This document shows, piece by piece, positions 12,139 through 21,934 of a DNA stretch of 64,000 nucleotides. Source of the stretch: Hedera helix (Eukaryota > Streptophyta > Magnoliopsida > Apiales > Araliaceae). How positions within the stretch are numbered: position 1 is the first letter of the stretch; each line of letters begins with the position of its first letter. The notes below the pieces were generated by a model. It was not told the origin of the DNA and did no database searches. It saw only the letters and a list, made by a program, of their open reading frames with translations. The DNA lies in NCBI GenBank assembly GCA_947179155.2, contig OX359270.1:6274077-6338076 (forward strand), in the 5' to 3' direction. Made by a program: the position numbers and the translations under genes.

Positions 12139-12405
12139 CTTTAAAATTCTTTCTGTTAGAATTATATTCTGGCCAAGCACTTGTCCTTCTGACTTAACTA
12201 CATCGACATCAAAAACATCATCTAAATCCACTTCAGAATGCTTGATATCACTATGAATAACCAACCTATCCTCACTCTTACTGGATTTCTGACCTGCATT
12301 CTGCCCCTTCACCTTACTATCCACAACAAACTTCTTCAAGCCCTTAGCACCATCCCCCTCCGTGATTCTCTTCCTCTTTCCGTACTTCTTCATTTTATCA
12401 ACCAT

Positions 12406-12763
12406 TCTACACAAATCTAATCAATATAACAGAATAGCAAGTCCAACGAACAGGAAAAAAAAAATTGACAACGATAACAAACAACGACAACAAATAGCAC
12501 ACTGAGACACGATCAACCGAGTGAGATGAAAGCAAAGAATACGAACAGAGATAGATGAAAGCAAAGAATACGAACAGAGATAGATGAAAGCGAAAAACAC
12601 GAACACAAATGGAAGAAAGGAAGAGTCCTAATGGCGGTTATCACGTCTTTCAAAAAAAAATCTATTTTAAATTAGACACTAATTTATCATATCAGTTATT
12701 AATGTTAATCCCTTAAATTAAGGACTTATAATTACATTAGTATTATAAATAAAATTAAAAAAT
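12406..12763 (-). promoter_or_regulatory. Leader and promoter region of the MULE ULP1-like gene
   Basis: This non-coding stretch lies between the ULP1-like ATG (12403-12405) and the right inverted repeat, so it should hold the promoter. It contains three tandem 29-bp copies beginning GATGAAAGC at 12525, 12554 and 12583. The first two match almost exactly and the third is diverged. No TATA box is obvious. Confidence 0.45.
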
Positions 12764-12843
12764 GTAATGTTTTTGTAATTATTTTATAGATGTATGATTT
12801 TTGTAATTATTTTTAAAAATGTACTAATGTATGTAATTTTTCC
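12764..12843 (-). repeat. MULE right terminal inverted repeat
   Basis: This is the counterpart of the left end, read on the minus strand from 12843. It begins GGAAAAATTACATACATT and aligns with the left end with no gap over 80 bp. The target duplication TTAAATCAA follows at 12844-12852. Confidence 0.85.
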
Positions 12844-12852
12844 TTAAATCAA

Positions 12853-13214
12853 TTTCTTAGCACCTCTGGAGCCATCCACTCAACCTGAAGAAACATGCCA
12901 TAGGAATATTAAGACAATCAGAGTGACGATATGAGTTTTGATAATATACTTAAAACCCTACTGTCCATGCAGTTCAAATATGGTCAATTTGAATTCTGGA
13001 AAATCACTTGTTTTGCATAAACAAATTTCTCAATTTTGAATGTCACAAGAATCAAGTGGCTTGCGATAAAGTCCATATAATTTATGCACAATGTTCGATT
13101 TGAGGTCTGTCACTCTATCACACATGCACAAGCACACAACACAATGCCCATTAATATTCTCGTTCCAAAATTAGTTCCCTAAATTAATGTGTTAATACTA
13201 TACCTGTGCAAATG

Positions 13215-13216
<2 letters not shown>
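12853..13216. other. Non-coding flank right of the MULE
   Basis: Beyond the right target duplication there is about 360 bp of unremarkable AT-rich sequence. I see no gene, repeat end or RNA gene in it. Confidence 0.4.

Positions 13217-13250
<34 letters not shown>
13217..13250. repeat. (AT)17 microsatellite
   Basis: An uninterrupted AT dinucleotide run directly before the hairpin-unit array. Confidence 0.95.
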
Positions 13251-13252
<2 letters not shown>

Positions 13253-13348
13253 GGAATGATCTATAGCAAGCGTTTGCTATGGACTCTATTCCAACAAATG
13301 CATCTTGAACCGTTGAAATAATGACTTTAATGGATAAGATGGAGTCTC

Positions 13349-13760
13349 ACCCTCTATCTAAGATAACGGGTAGGAAAAAAAAATAAAAAATTCTCAGTCA
13401 ACCCGTCATCTAAGATAGCGGGTGGAAAGGAAAAAAAAAATTAAAATTCACTACCCGCCATCTAAGATAGCGAGTGGGAATGGGGGAAAAAAAAAATTAC
13501 TCCACCCGGCATCTTAGCTAGTGGGTGGAGTAATTTTTTTTTACTTTAATAACAATAACAAAAAAAAAAAAACAAACAAACAAACAAATAAAAATTTACT
13601 CCACCCAGCATCTTAGCTAGCAGGTGGAGTAAATTTTTTTTTTTTTTTTTAACTTCAATAACAATGGCAAAAAAAATAAAATTTTTACTCCACCTGACAT
13701 CTTTAGCTAGCGAGTGGAGTAAATTTTAATTTTTTTTTTTTTTACTTTAATAACAATAAC
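13349..13760. repeat. Array of six hairpin-forming units separated by poly-A and poly-T
   Basis: Six imperfect palindromes of ~24-38 bp sit at about 13349, 13401, 13451, 13498, 13596 and 13684. The core is CCCGCCATCTAAGATAGCGGG or its variant CCACCCGGCATCTTAGCTAG...GGGTGG, which folds into a stem. The first three are ~51 bp apart. The last three have longer stems (ACTCCACC/GGTGGAGT) and are separated by T-runs plus a repeated TTTACTTTAATAACAATAAC segment. It is probably part of a decayed or non-autonomous element; no ends were found. Confidence 0.7.
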
Positions 13761-15832
13761 AAAAAAAAAATGAAGTTTGACTCATCAAAAGTACATTTTC
13801 TAAGGGCACATGTATTTGACTTTTTAATCTTAGTCATATAAATTAGTAATTAAGAAAGTTATTTAATATTATTATTTCATAATTAAAATTTTATTCATAT
13901 CCTTTATATAAAGTTGGGCACTAATATATAAGCGATATAATTTCTTGAAAAAACAAGAGAATTCATAGATAATATAAAAAAAGATAATTAATTTTTTTTA
14001 AAAAAATTTAATTATAAATAACAAGTAAATTAAAACAAATTTTCATTAATATGAAATAGAGGAAGTATTAGTTATATATTAAATCCCATTTTGGGTCATA
14101 ATTTACTCGCAAGTCAGAGCTCATATTCATTCCAAATTCCAAATATTCCAATTGAAATTTTAAAGTCAAATATGGATGCGGGTTGACCAACCAAGTGAGA
14201 GGCAAGCCAATCTGTGTCGTACAGCCCCTTGGGCTTCTACTTATTTGCTCTGTTTTAGTTTATGTTTTTTCGAAGGGGTATTGGATTTAGTCTATAAATA
14301 TAGAGAAATAGAAAGAAAAAACATTTGGCCATTTGGGTGTTTCGTTTTCATTTGGGTATTTGAATTTATTTTTTGATTTCGGTGATGGCCATGATGGGCG
14401 GTAGCCATGGGGACGGAGATGGTGTTGATAATGAATGGGCGGTGGCCATGGGGTACGAGGAAGAGGGAGGAGGAAGACGACGTAGTTTTTATAAAGGAGT
14501 GTAGGTCATGTGACTATGGCGTGCCTTTTTTGAAAAGAGGACTGAAGTGGTCACGTGACTACTACATGCATTATTTTTGTCAGATCAGGACACGTATGTT
14601 TGTCATGTCATTTAAAAAAAATTATGTTTAATTATTAGTTAACGTCTGTTAATTAATTTTAACTGAATAATTTGATTAAAATATTTTAATTAATATAATA
14701 ATCCAATTTCTAAAATTAAAAATTCAGTAACTTATCTCACAAAATTTAATATAAATGTTAATTTTGCCGAGAAAGAATACAGACTAAACTTTAGTAGAGA
14801 CAAAGAAAGAGGATACATGCAAAATTGTCTGTTTGTGATGCAGTGGGAAAATCCGAAGAGTATTATGATTTTCATATATTTTAGTATTTATAGGGATTTA
14901 GTTTATTTTATGTATTTTTTTATTATTTAGGAAAATTAACTAGATTAAATTTTTTTTTACCTATTTATATTTTGCACTTGTTTTCTAATTTTATTAGGAT
15001 TTTATTATTTTATTTTATTTTAATTTTCTTTTTTCGAATAGACGCAGGATAGTAGTTTAGCATCATATAATTTTCCATAATAACATATCTTTAACAATTA
15101 TATCAATTTCTCTCTAAGAATTTATATTTTACAAGGAGATTCAAGATTTTTATCGCGTTCATGTTAGTACGATAACTAGCTATCAATGATTGTGTTAGAA
15201 CGTTAAAATTTAATTACTATTTTGTTACGTTAGTTGACATCAAAATCAAGGTAATTGTAATAGTTGGAGAGTTGGAGTACAATTCCATGTTCGATCATTG
15301 TGCGTTCTGGATTTTTTGTTTTGTTATAATAGTGTTTCATTTAGACTGAGGTTGAGCGTAGTTATTATTTATCAAAGAAAACTTAAAAGTATATTTATTT
15401 ATATACATTTGGAAAAAGGAATCTAAGACGTGTTTTAACTAAATTTAGCTAAGAATATATAATAATTTTGATGAAACAACATAGTTTTGCATAAAATTTT
15501 ATATTTAATTTTTTTAATCCTAAAATAAAAAATTTAATCATAAAGGATAAAATAATGTTATTTTATTAAGTAAACTTAGTCAAACTTATCTAAGGCATTA
15601 GCCTTAGATTCTTTTTACAGTTAACCTTGATAATTTGATATCAAGTGTTAAAATTTATTTAATTCTTTTCTAAGGCAATGATAGTGTTTAAAATACACAA
15701 AAAGATTTTTCAAGCTAAAAACACTGATCTAAAATATACCTCTCAAATAACATAGTTATCTTAAATAACATACATTTATTAAAACTAAGTTGTTTTGGAG
15801 ATTCTTTTTAAAAAAAAAGCGTGGCTGCGGGT
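13761..15832. other. AT-rich intergenic sequence, nothing recognised
   Basis: Short open frames around 14176-14631 show no protein-family features and have no splice or neighbour support. The rest is AT-rich with scattered A and T homopolymers. I support no gene here. Confidence 0.4.
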
Positions 15833-17000
15833 TGTGACACTCCCAAATCTGGGCCTACAGAGCCCAATTTGAGATGTCATAAAATACACGGTAACTAAAA
15901 CAAACAATACATAGAACATAAATACAGAACTCAATACTACACAACTAAGTCTTCACTATTATTATCATACTATATACATTATGTGAAGACTACTATTGCT
16001 ATCTCTTGGACCTTTACTCCATTCCCCGGCTAGACCTAGTTATTCTTTCATTTCCTGAAGAACAATGGAACAAAAAAGAAAGGGTGAACTCAAATAACCC
16101 AATAAGCAATATCATGACTAAGATAATAATGAATAAATTATCATTAGCCTTCAACAGTTGAGTTCTTAATAGAATATAATAAATAACAAGTTTTAGATCA
16201 ATAATAGCAGCAGAATGAGCAATCCATTAGAAGAATTATGTAAACTATGATGTCCACTAGCTTCTCTTTTTAGAAAAAATATCATCAACTTTTATCATCT
16301 TAATCACCACTGGTCATAATGATATAAATTCACAGTTCCTGATCATAATCATGCAAGTCAACAGTTCATCTTTACACTACGGGGCAAAAATATTCAAATA
16401 TAACATCAATGGTCATGATTATACCAATCTTCAGCCTTTGGTCATAATCATACCAAACAACAGTTCTTCTTTGCCCCAAGCCAAAGAGAACATTCACCAC
16501 GTACCCTAAAAGACACACAACAATTATATCGCATTTATCCTATCATCTGTGTCTCAGGCCACAGATATTTACAACAACATGATTCTTGATTATTAGAATA
16601 ATAACAATGATATGATGAACAGAAGAAACAAGATGATTAATAAATATCAAAAGTTTATGATTTTACTTTGTGCAGATTCAAATAATGTCCAAATTGTCAA
16701 CATGATGTGGATTCAAATTCAAGAACGATATTCAAGATTCACAATTCAGAATAACGGTTAAAGTTCAATAGAAAGATTTAGAAAAATAGGAGTGTTCAAT
16801 TAAAATGATATTAGATGAAGCGCAAACTATTAACGAGCATATAATTATTTCAGAAAACTTTATCAAATAGTACTTACCATAGTAAGTTAAGAGTATGAAA
16901 AGAATGATACCCCTTACATTAACACGTGACTGGATATGAAGTTGATCAACGTATATATTTTTAACTACAGATAACTCATGCCTGAAGGCACGATAAAATT
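15833..17000 (-). mobile_element. LTR-like fragment, reversed
   Basis: The segment opens TGTGACACTCCCAAATCTGGG, close to the outer end of the long inverted repeat at 54611 (TGACGCCCCCAGATTTGGG). It carries the same kind of sequence further in, with GGTCATAATCATACCAA-type short repeats at 16310-16460. In that family this is the 3' end of the LTR read backwards. The inner boundary is not clear. Confidence 0.4.
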
Positions 17001-17894
17001 AATATAACAGTTGAGTACTCTATCAAATATTTCTAAATTGAAAAATTTAAAATTATTGTGGACTCTTAGTTCCATAATAGAACTGAGAGTCCAACCATTA
17101 ATACATAAAGATTGATACTTAATCTCGTCATAGTTTCTTTTTTAGACAAATATTAGTGTACTACTCATTCCCAACTTAAAATTAGTTATTGACAGCTTTG
17201 AGCAATTAATTGATTGACGATAGCGGGCTCAAATTTGTGTAATATAGTATTTTCAGGTATCCCACGCACATTTTCTTTATTGACAAAACGGAATGAGAAG
17301 TTTTGACAGCATTTGTTTGCCTCAAGTATCTTTAACCATCGATCAATCTGATCTATGAATAGTATTTCATGTGGAAAAAATGTAGTACTACAAGCCATTT
17401 AGTGAGATCCAGTGAGGGAAAAAAAATATAAAAATCTAAAAGAAAGCATTTTGCATATATACCCAAAAGTATAAAATGAGTCATCTAAATCCAAACAAAA
17501 AAGTATTGTCATAACACCAACTAAATCGCATCACCATAATATTTTTTTCTCTATATTTTTTTTTTGAAATTGGACAAAAGATTCTCATACCATGAGTCAC
17601 AGCCTACTACAATAGTTTCTCTCGATATAGCCCGCAAAACACTAAAGAGATGACACGTAATTGCCCGTGCCTAAAGGCACGGCGTAGATTAAAATTTTAA
17701 AAATACTTTATTATCTAAAGACTCTTTGTAACCTAAAATAACTCACAAATCAATTAAAATAAATCTGAACCGCCCCTATGATTTTTTGCCCAAATCAATT
17801 TGCATGTAAAAACATAACGACCGCAATACCCGAAAAATAGAAAAAGGGCATCAATGCTAAAAGGATAACTCATGTTTTTTACGTGTAAATTTTT
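17001..17894. other. AT-rich sequence, no gene recognised
   Basis: A 70-codon minus-strand open frame (17398-17186) has an unremarkable sequence and no recognisable domain. GAAGGCACG and AAAGGCACGG at 16984 and 17673 suggest old duplicated TE pieces. Nothing else is supported. Confidence 0.35.
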
Positions 17895-17922
17895 TATAAT
17901 AATAATAATAATAATAATAATA

Positions 17923-17958
<36 letters not shown>

Positions 17959-18194
17959 ATAATAATAATACAACAACAACTACTACTACTACTACTAATA
18001 ATAATAATAATAATAATAATAATGATAATAATATTATTATCATTATTATTATTATTATTATTATTATTACTACTACTACTACTATTACTATTACTATTAT
18101 TATTACTATTACTATTACTATCATCATCATCATCATCATCATCATCATATAACTATTATTATAATTATTATTGTTATTATTATTACTATTATTT
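17895..18194. repeat. 300-bp compound trinucleotide microsatellite
   Basis: Blocks of (AAT)n, (ATT)n, (CAA)n, (CTA)n, (AAT)n, (TTA)n, (CTA)n and (ATC)n follow one another. The change from AAT to ATT inside the tract makes two large self-complementary arms. It abuts the truncated LTR that starts at ~18200. Confidence 0.95.
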
Positions 18195-18197
18195 GTA

Positions 18198-19715
18198 GGG
18201 TTTTGACACATAAACGCAGCGGAAGATCATTCATTTTTTCGAAACCCTAAAATAGGATACATGCGAAAACATATTAATTCAAAGGTTTAGATATATTTTT
18301 ATCGATTATTCGAGTTTGAATGGAGAGGATGGAATTCTGGAACGGCTTTGAATCTTCAACGCAATCCAACGGAATTGCGTCTTTACGGTATCCACACGAA
18401 CGCCTCTGTGAATCGTCCCACGATCTGCTACAAAGAGAGTCACGGTACTAGCCGCCAATATCTGGATCTGGATCTGGATTTACTGAGTTTTTCTCTCTAG
18501 CCTCTTTCTGAAAGCGGCTAGGGTTTAGGTTTTGATTTTTTCGTACTTAAAACAGTTGATATATCATGTATATATAGCAGTTAAAAGAATTAATCAAAAA
18601 TTAATTAAAAAAATAAAATTTGAATTTATATATATTATATTTTAATTAAGTCTTACTTAATTAACATACATATATACAAATTATCCTATTAATTTAAATT
18701 CATAATTTAAATACTATCAATCATATTGACATATTTAAATCCTAACAATTTAAATTAATTCTATTTTAATTACGTTCTAAGCGTGTAACCTTATATGTTA
18801 TTATTATATTGACAATAATTTTAAAATCATATTATAAAATTATAAACAGTAAGCGACATCTAGTAATGCATCATTGCTATCCAAATAATAATAAGATCGA
18901 TGATTCGATGCAACCTTTTTGTGACCAATGTTTCAATGTAATTTAATCCTTTGAACCTTGACATCCTAGATTACTCGAGGCATGGAATGTGTCATACTCT
19001 TCATAATTTAATTTGAGTTTTCTTGATCAATGAGTAGACTATATGAAACAAATCACTATTTGAGCATGACCATGCATTTCATAGTCCTACTCAATCAAGA
19101 GGCATGTGGATATCACCCCTAATATATAGGAGGGTTAAATTTCATCTAGATCATTCATATTCCTCACACTATTCATGATGTACCCAATAATCACCTTTAT
19201 TGTCCACCCTATTAAATGTGACTTTTAATGATATCAAAGTACATAAATTCTTGTGTATTATATAGTATTTTTAGGTCGAAGGATCATTACATCATTGTCA
19301 CTATGAGAATTTCTTATGACACTTTGCATAATGCTCCACGTAGAATTCCCATAGTGGGTCTGTCCAGTACATTGTTCTCTAACATGTACATATGCATTGA
19401 CTCAATATCTCATATATTTATGACCAATGAGATTTGACCATCAGTCAATCCATATACTAGTCTTAATGCATCATTGTTGTCCCATTAACAATGATACTCG
19501 ACTAGGGATATTTAAGAACAATGATACTAATTATAATTATATAATCTCATATTCAAGTCACATACTTGAAGCTATATAATTCATATCACTATTCTAAGGA
19601 TTTTTATTATGCTAATATTTATATAATACAGTAAATAAAATCATAATAAAATAATTCATTTATTCAATCAAGTATAATATCAAATTGTTAAACAATTACA
19701 TCAAATAATTGGCTT
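18198..19715 (-). mobile_element. Probable Ty1/copia solo LTR, truncated
   Basis: Read on the minus strand, the segment starts with AGCCAATTATTTGATGTAA and ends near CTTCCGCTGCGTTTATGTGTC. Both are familiar from the start and end of a widespread plant copia-type LTR. Inside are its usual CTCATTGGTCA and ...GAGTATCATTG parts. No reverse transcriptase or integrase coding is present, so it is a solo or truncated LTR. Microsatellites replace both expected termini. The family assignment is from memory of such LTRs and is moderate. Confidence 0.45.
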
Positions 19716-19735
19716 CTATTATTATTATTATTATT

Positions 19736-19766
<31 letters not shown>

Positions 19767-19790
19767 AATTATTATTATTAGTATTATTAT
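19716..19790. repeat. (ATT)n(GTT)n(ATT)n microsatellite
   Basis: A compound run of ATT and GTT triplets, placed exactly where the copia-like LTR would start. It pairs in position with the larger microsatellite at the LTR's other end. Confidence 0.9.
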
Positions 19791-20600
19791 AGTGTAGTGG
19801 TAAATTTGATTTGGGCGGGAAATGTGAGTGTATAGATTTTTGAAAAAAATATGTTGAATTAGTGGGGAGGGAAAATGAGAGATAGATTAGTGACCGTTGG
19901 ATGTTGAAGCCCCAAATAATTTTATACTATTAGATATTAAAGTCTAAATTAATTTGAGGCCGTTAGATGTTGAAACCTTGGGATTCGAGCCGCTCTATTT
20001 TATATTATAGATTTAATTAGTAACTACCACATATAATTTCATGGTGTATACCAATTCATATAAAATCATCAAAAGTGATTTGATAGAATAAAGTAGAATA
20101 ACTTTAATATAGTTTTTAAAAGAAAATAATATTTCAAAATAAATCTTCCAAATGAAGCTTTTAAAAATAAATCTTCTAAAGGAAGATTTATAAACACCAT
20201 GTGACGTGTGTGGTTGGTTATATAACATTTATAAAAACACTTACTTGAACAGTACTCATACACTTACAGATCTTCATAAATACTCAAGATGGCTTTAGCA
20301 CACTCAAAGAGAACTTACACAAAGTAATATTTAGAGAGTGAAAGAAAGAATAAGTAAGGAAGTTTTTATGAAATTTTTTTCAGTTAAAGCCTCTATTCAT
20401 AGCCAAAAATCTTATCATAAACCAAGATTTTCTAATTTAATCCAAACCGTATATTTCAAGATAATGTTTAATCAATACGACTCATTTCATCTTTTAAGAT
20501 TTTCTTATTTAAAGATCATCTTTAATTTACACCGTCCATTTCAAATTCTATAATCATTACATTATCTTTAATCTATAGCATTCATTTCAGATCTCCTTTA
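19791..20600. other. Intergenic sequence, no gene recognised
   Basis: Two short motifs repeat (GACCGTTGGATGTTGAA at 19891 and GGCCGTTAGATGTTGAAA at 19960), with the phrase spacing of an old MITE. Open frames at 20013-20553 are low-complexity and unsupported. Confidence 0.35.
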
Positions 20601-20607
20601 ATCTATA

Positions 20608-20855
20608 CCATTTAATTAACTTTATATATATAACAACTAACTTTATAAATCAACTAACTTTATATATAAAATAACTAACTTTATATAAATAAATTAACTT
20701 TATATATAAAAACAAATAACTTTATATAATTTATCATAATAAAATAATTTACTTTACATAATTTATATAAAGTAAATAACTTTATATAAATTATTATAAT
20801 AAAAACGAATAACTTTATATAATTTATTATAATAAAAATAAATAACTTTATTAAT
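20608..20855. repeat. AACTTTATATA-type tandem repeat
   Basis: About a dozen imperfect copies of a 20-35-bp unit with core TAACTTTATATAA are arranged head to tail. Confidence 0.75.
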
Positions 20856-20989
20856 GCAATTATTCAATAATAATTCACAATTATTCATTATTATGATTAA
20901 TTGTTATATAAGTAGTGTAGTTGGCTTTCTGAGTTAGATAAGCAAAAAAATCAACTAATAATGGAATACAACAGTTTAATCAACATCAT

Positions 20990-21260
20990 AAAAGAGATAA
21001 CAATAATGCTAAAAATAAATAAGAAAATAGCACGTTACTGCGTAATGACAATTATTGATTCAGTAATGTGAATTACTGTGTATATGCTACTGTGACAATT
21101 ATCAGCTCAATAATATAAATTATTATGCATGTGACAATTATTGGTTCAATAAAGTCAATATAGTATAATAGTCACTTTATCAGTTCAATAATATGAAATA
21201 CTATGTAATACCATCCGCTATTGTGTAATACCGTATGTTACTATTCCTTTATCACTGGGT
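20990..21260. repeat. ~60-bp imperfect tandem repeat
   Basis: The unit contains GTGACAATTAT(T/C)GGTTCAATAAT followed by AATTACTGTGTAT-like sequence. It recurs about four times with considerable divergence. Confidence 0.55.
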
Positions 21261-21722
21261 ATTTTAATAGTTAAAAGTGATAATACAGTTGACTATATTT
21301 ATTTAGAAAGGTTACGTATATCACTTTCTATATCCGACAATAATTCGTTGTGGGGGTCCACCAATATTTAGTTATTTCGGCACCGTCGTACGAATCAAAT
21401 ATTCCCCGACAGAACGAATATTCTCCGACAAGATAAAATTTATACAAATATTTCTTAATTTTCACTTTTGTCAATTTATTCATTTACCGTTTTAAGAAGA
21501 AAATATATAAAGAAAATTTAAATTTGTATTTCATAAAAGTCGGGGTCTTAAACGGGTGGTATTTTTTTAAATAAAAAGAAAGCAAGTGGGACCACTCTCT
21601 TTTAATATTGTTTTATTTTTTAAAAGAATCTCAAAACGACGTAATTTTAATAAAGGTGTGCTATTTTTCTCAATAATTTATTCAAATCTCTTAACTCTTC
21701 TATTAATTAATTATGGATTTTC
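21261..21722. other. Intergenic sequence, no gene recognised
   Basis: A small GC-richer patch (21330-21430, with CACCGTCGTACGAAT and two CCCCGACA/TCTCCGACA phrases) sits in AT-rich DNA. No coding support was found. Confidence 0.35.
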
Positions 21723-21934
21723 TTAATGTGTGCCCTTAGGGCACACACTAAGCGCAGGAAATAATGTATAATATTATTTGTTTATGTAGCCGCACTGAAT
21801 TCAATGTATAAAAATAATAATATACTAGTGGACCCCATGTATTGAATTCAGTGCAACTATATAAAGAAATAATTTTTAGCATGTCCTATCTCTTATTTTT
21901 CGCGCTTAGTGTGTGCCCTTAAGGCATACACTAA
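21723..21934. mobile_element. 212-bp fold-back MITE
   Basis: The ends are ~32-bp inverted repeats, TTAATGTGTGCCCTTAGGGC...CACTAAGCGC on the left and its near-complement on the right. Each end is also a palindrome by itself (TGTGCCCTTAGGGCACA). A second inner inverted repeat, CACTGAATTCAATG / CATTGAATTCAGTG, sits in the middle. The whole element can therefore fold on itself. A TTA/TAA duplication is possible but overlaps the ends. The superfamily was not determined. Confidence 0.75.

Larger units (their letters stand above)
6753..12405 (-). pseudogene. ULP1/SENP-like cysteine protease gene of the MULE, 8 exons, lightly disabled
   Basis: Proposed exons (minus): 12405-12139, 11101-10234, 10104-9426, 9345-9262, 8989-8667, 7841-7718, 7567-7041, 6951-6753. 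All splice phases agree once single-base lesions are allowed for, giving about 1,020 codons. Exon 1 is basic (KKYGKRKR, likely a nuclear signal). Exon 2 resembles the DUF1985 region of plant ULP1-like transposon proteins. Exon 3 has a long Asp-rich stretch. The protease core lies in exons 6-8: WFYKLKTPG, catalytic His in PEHWFLL (codon 7301-7303), and GDCGMF with the catalytic Cys (6945-6947) reconstituted exactly across the last intron. The usual Asp of VYDS reads Asn here (7250-7252). Lesions are a 1-base loss near 10830, a 1-base loss near 10430, a 1-base gain near 9880, TAA at 7733-7735 and AA in place of the AG acceptor before 7567. ULP1 enzymes process SUMO and cut it from substrates; the role in MULEs is unknown. 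Confidence 0.85.
1179..12843. mobile_element. Complete Mutator-like element with convergent transposase and ULP1-like genes
   Basis: The element is 11,665 bp and is bounded by a perfect 9-bp direct repeat TTAAATCAA (1170-1178 and 12844-12852), the target-site length typical of MULEs. Its two ends align as inverted repeats without a gap over 80 bp, with 52 of 80 positions equal by hand count. They share an 18-bp identical block, ATAAAATAATTACAAAAA, at terminal positions 57-74. The layout matches MuDR: two genes start near the two ends and converge in the middle. The left gene encodes a MURA-type transposase. The right gene, in the place of mudrB, encodes a ULP1-like (C48) protease with a DUF1985-like region. 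ULP-like genes carried by MULEs are known from Arabidopsis (the Kaonashi type) and other plants. Both genes carry disabling changes, so this copy is probably not autonomous. Confidence 0.9.

Noticed and set aside
14176..14631. Two short plus-strand frames
   Set aside because: No domain, no splice support and low-complexity surroundings.
17872..18211. Open frames of 108 and 85 codons on opposite strands
   Set aside because: They are translations of a trinucleotide microsatellite with no other composition.
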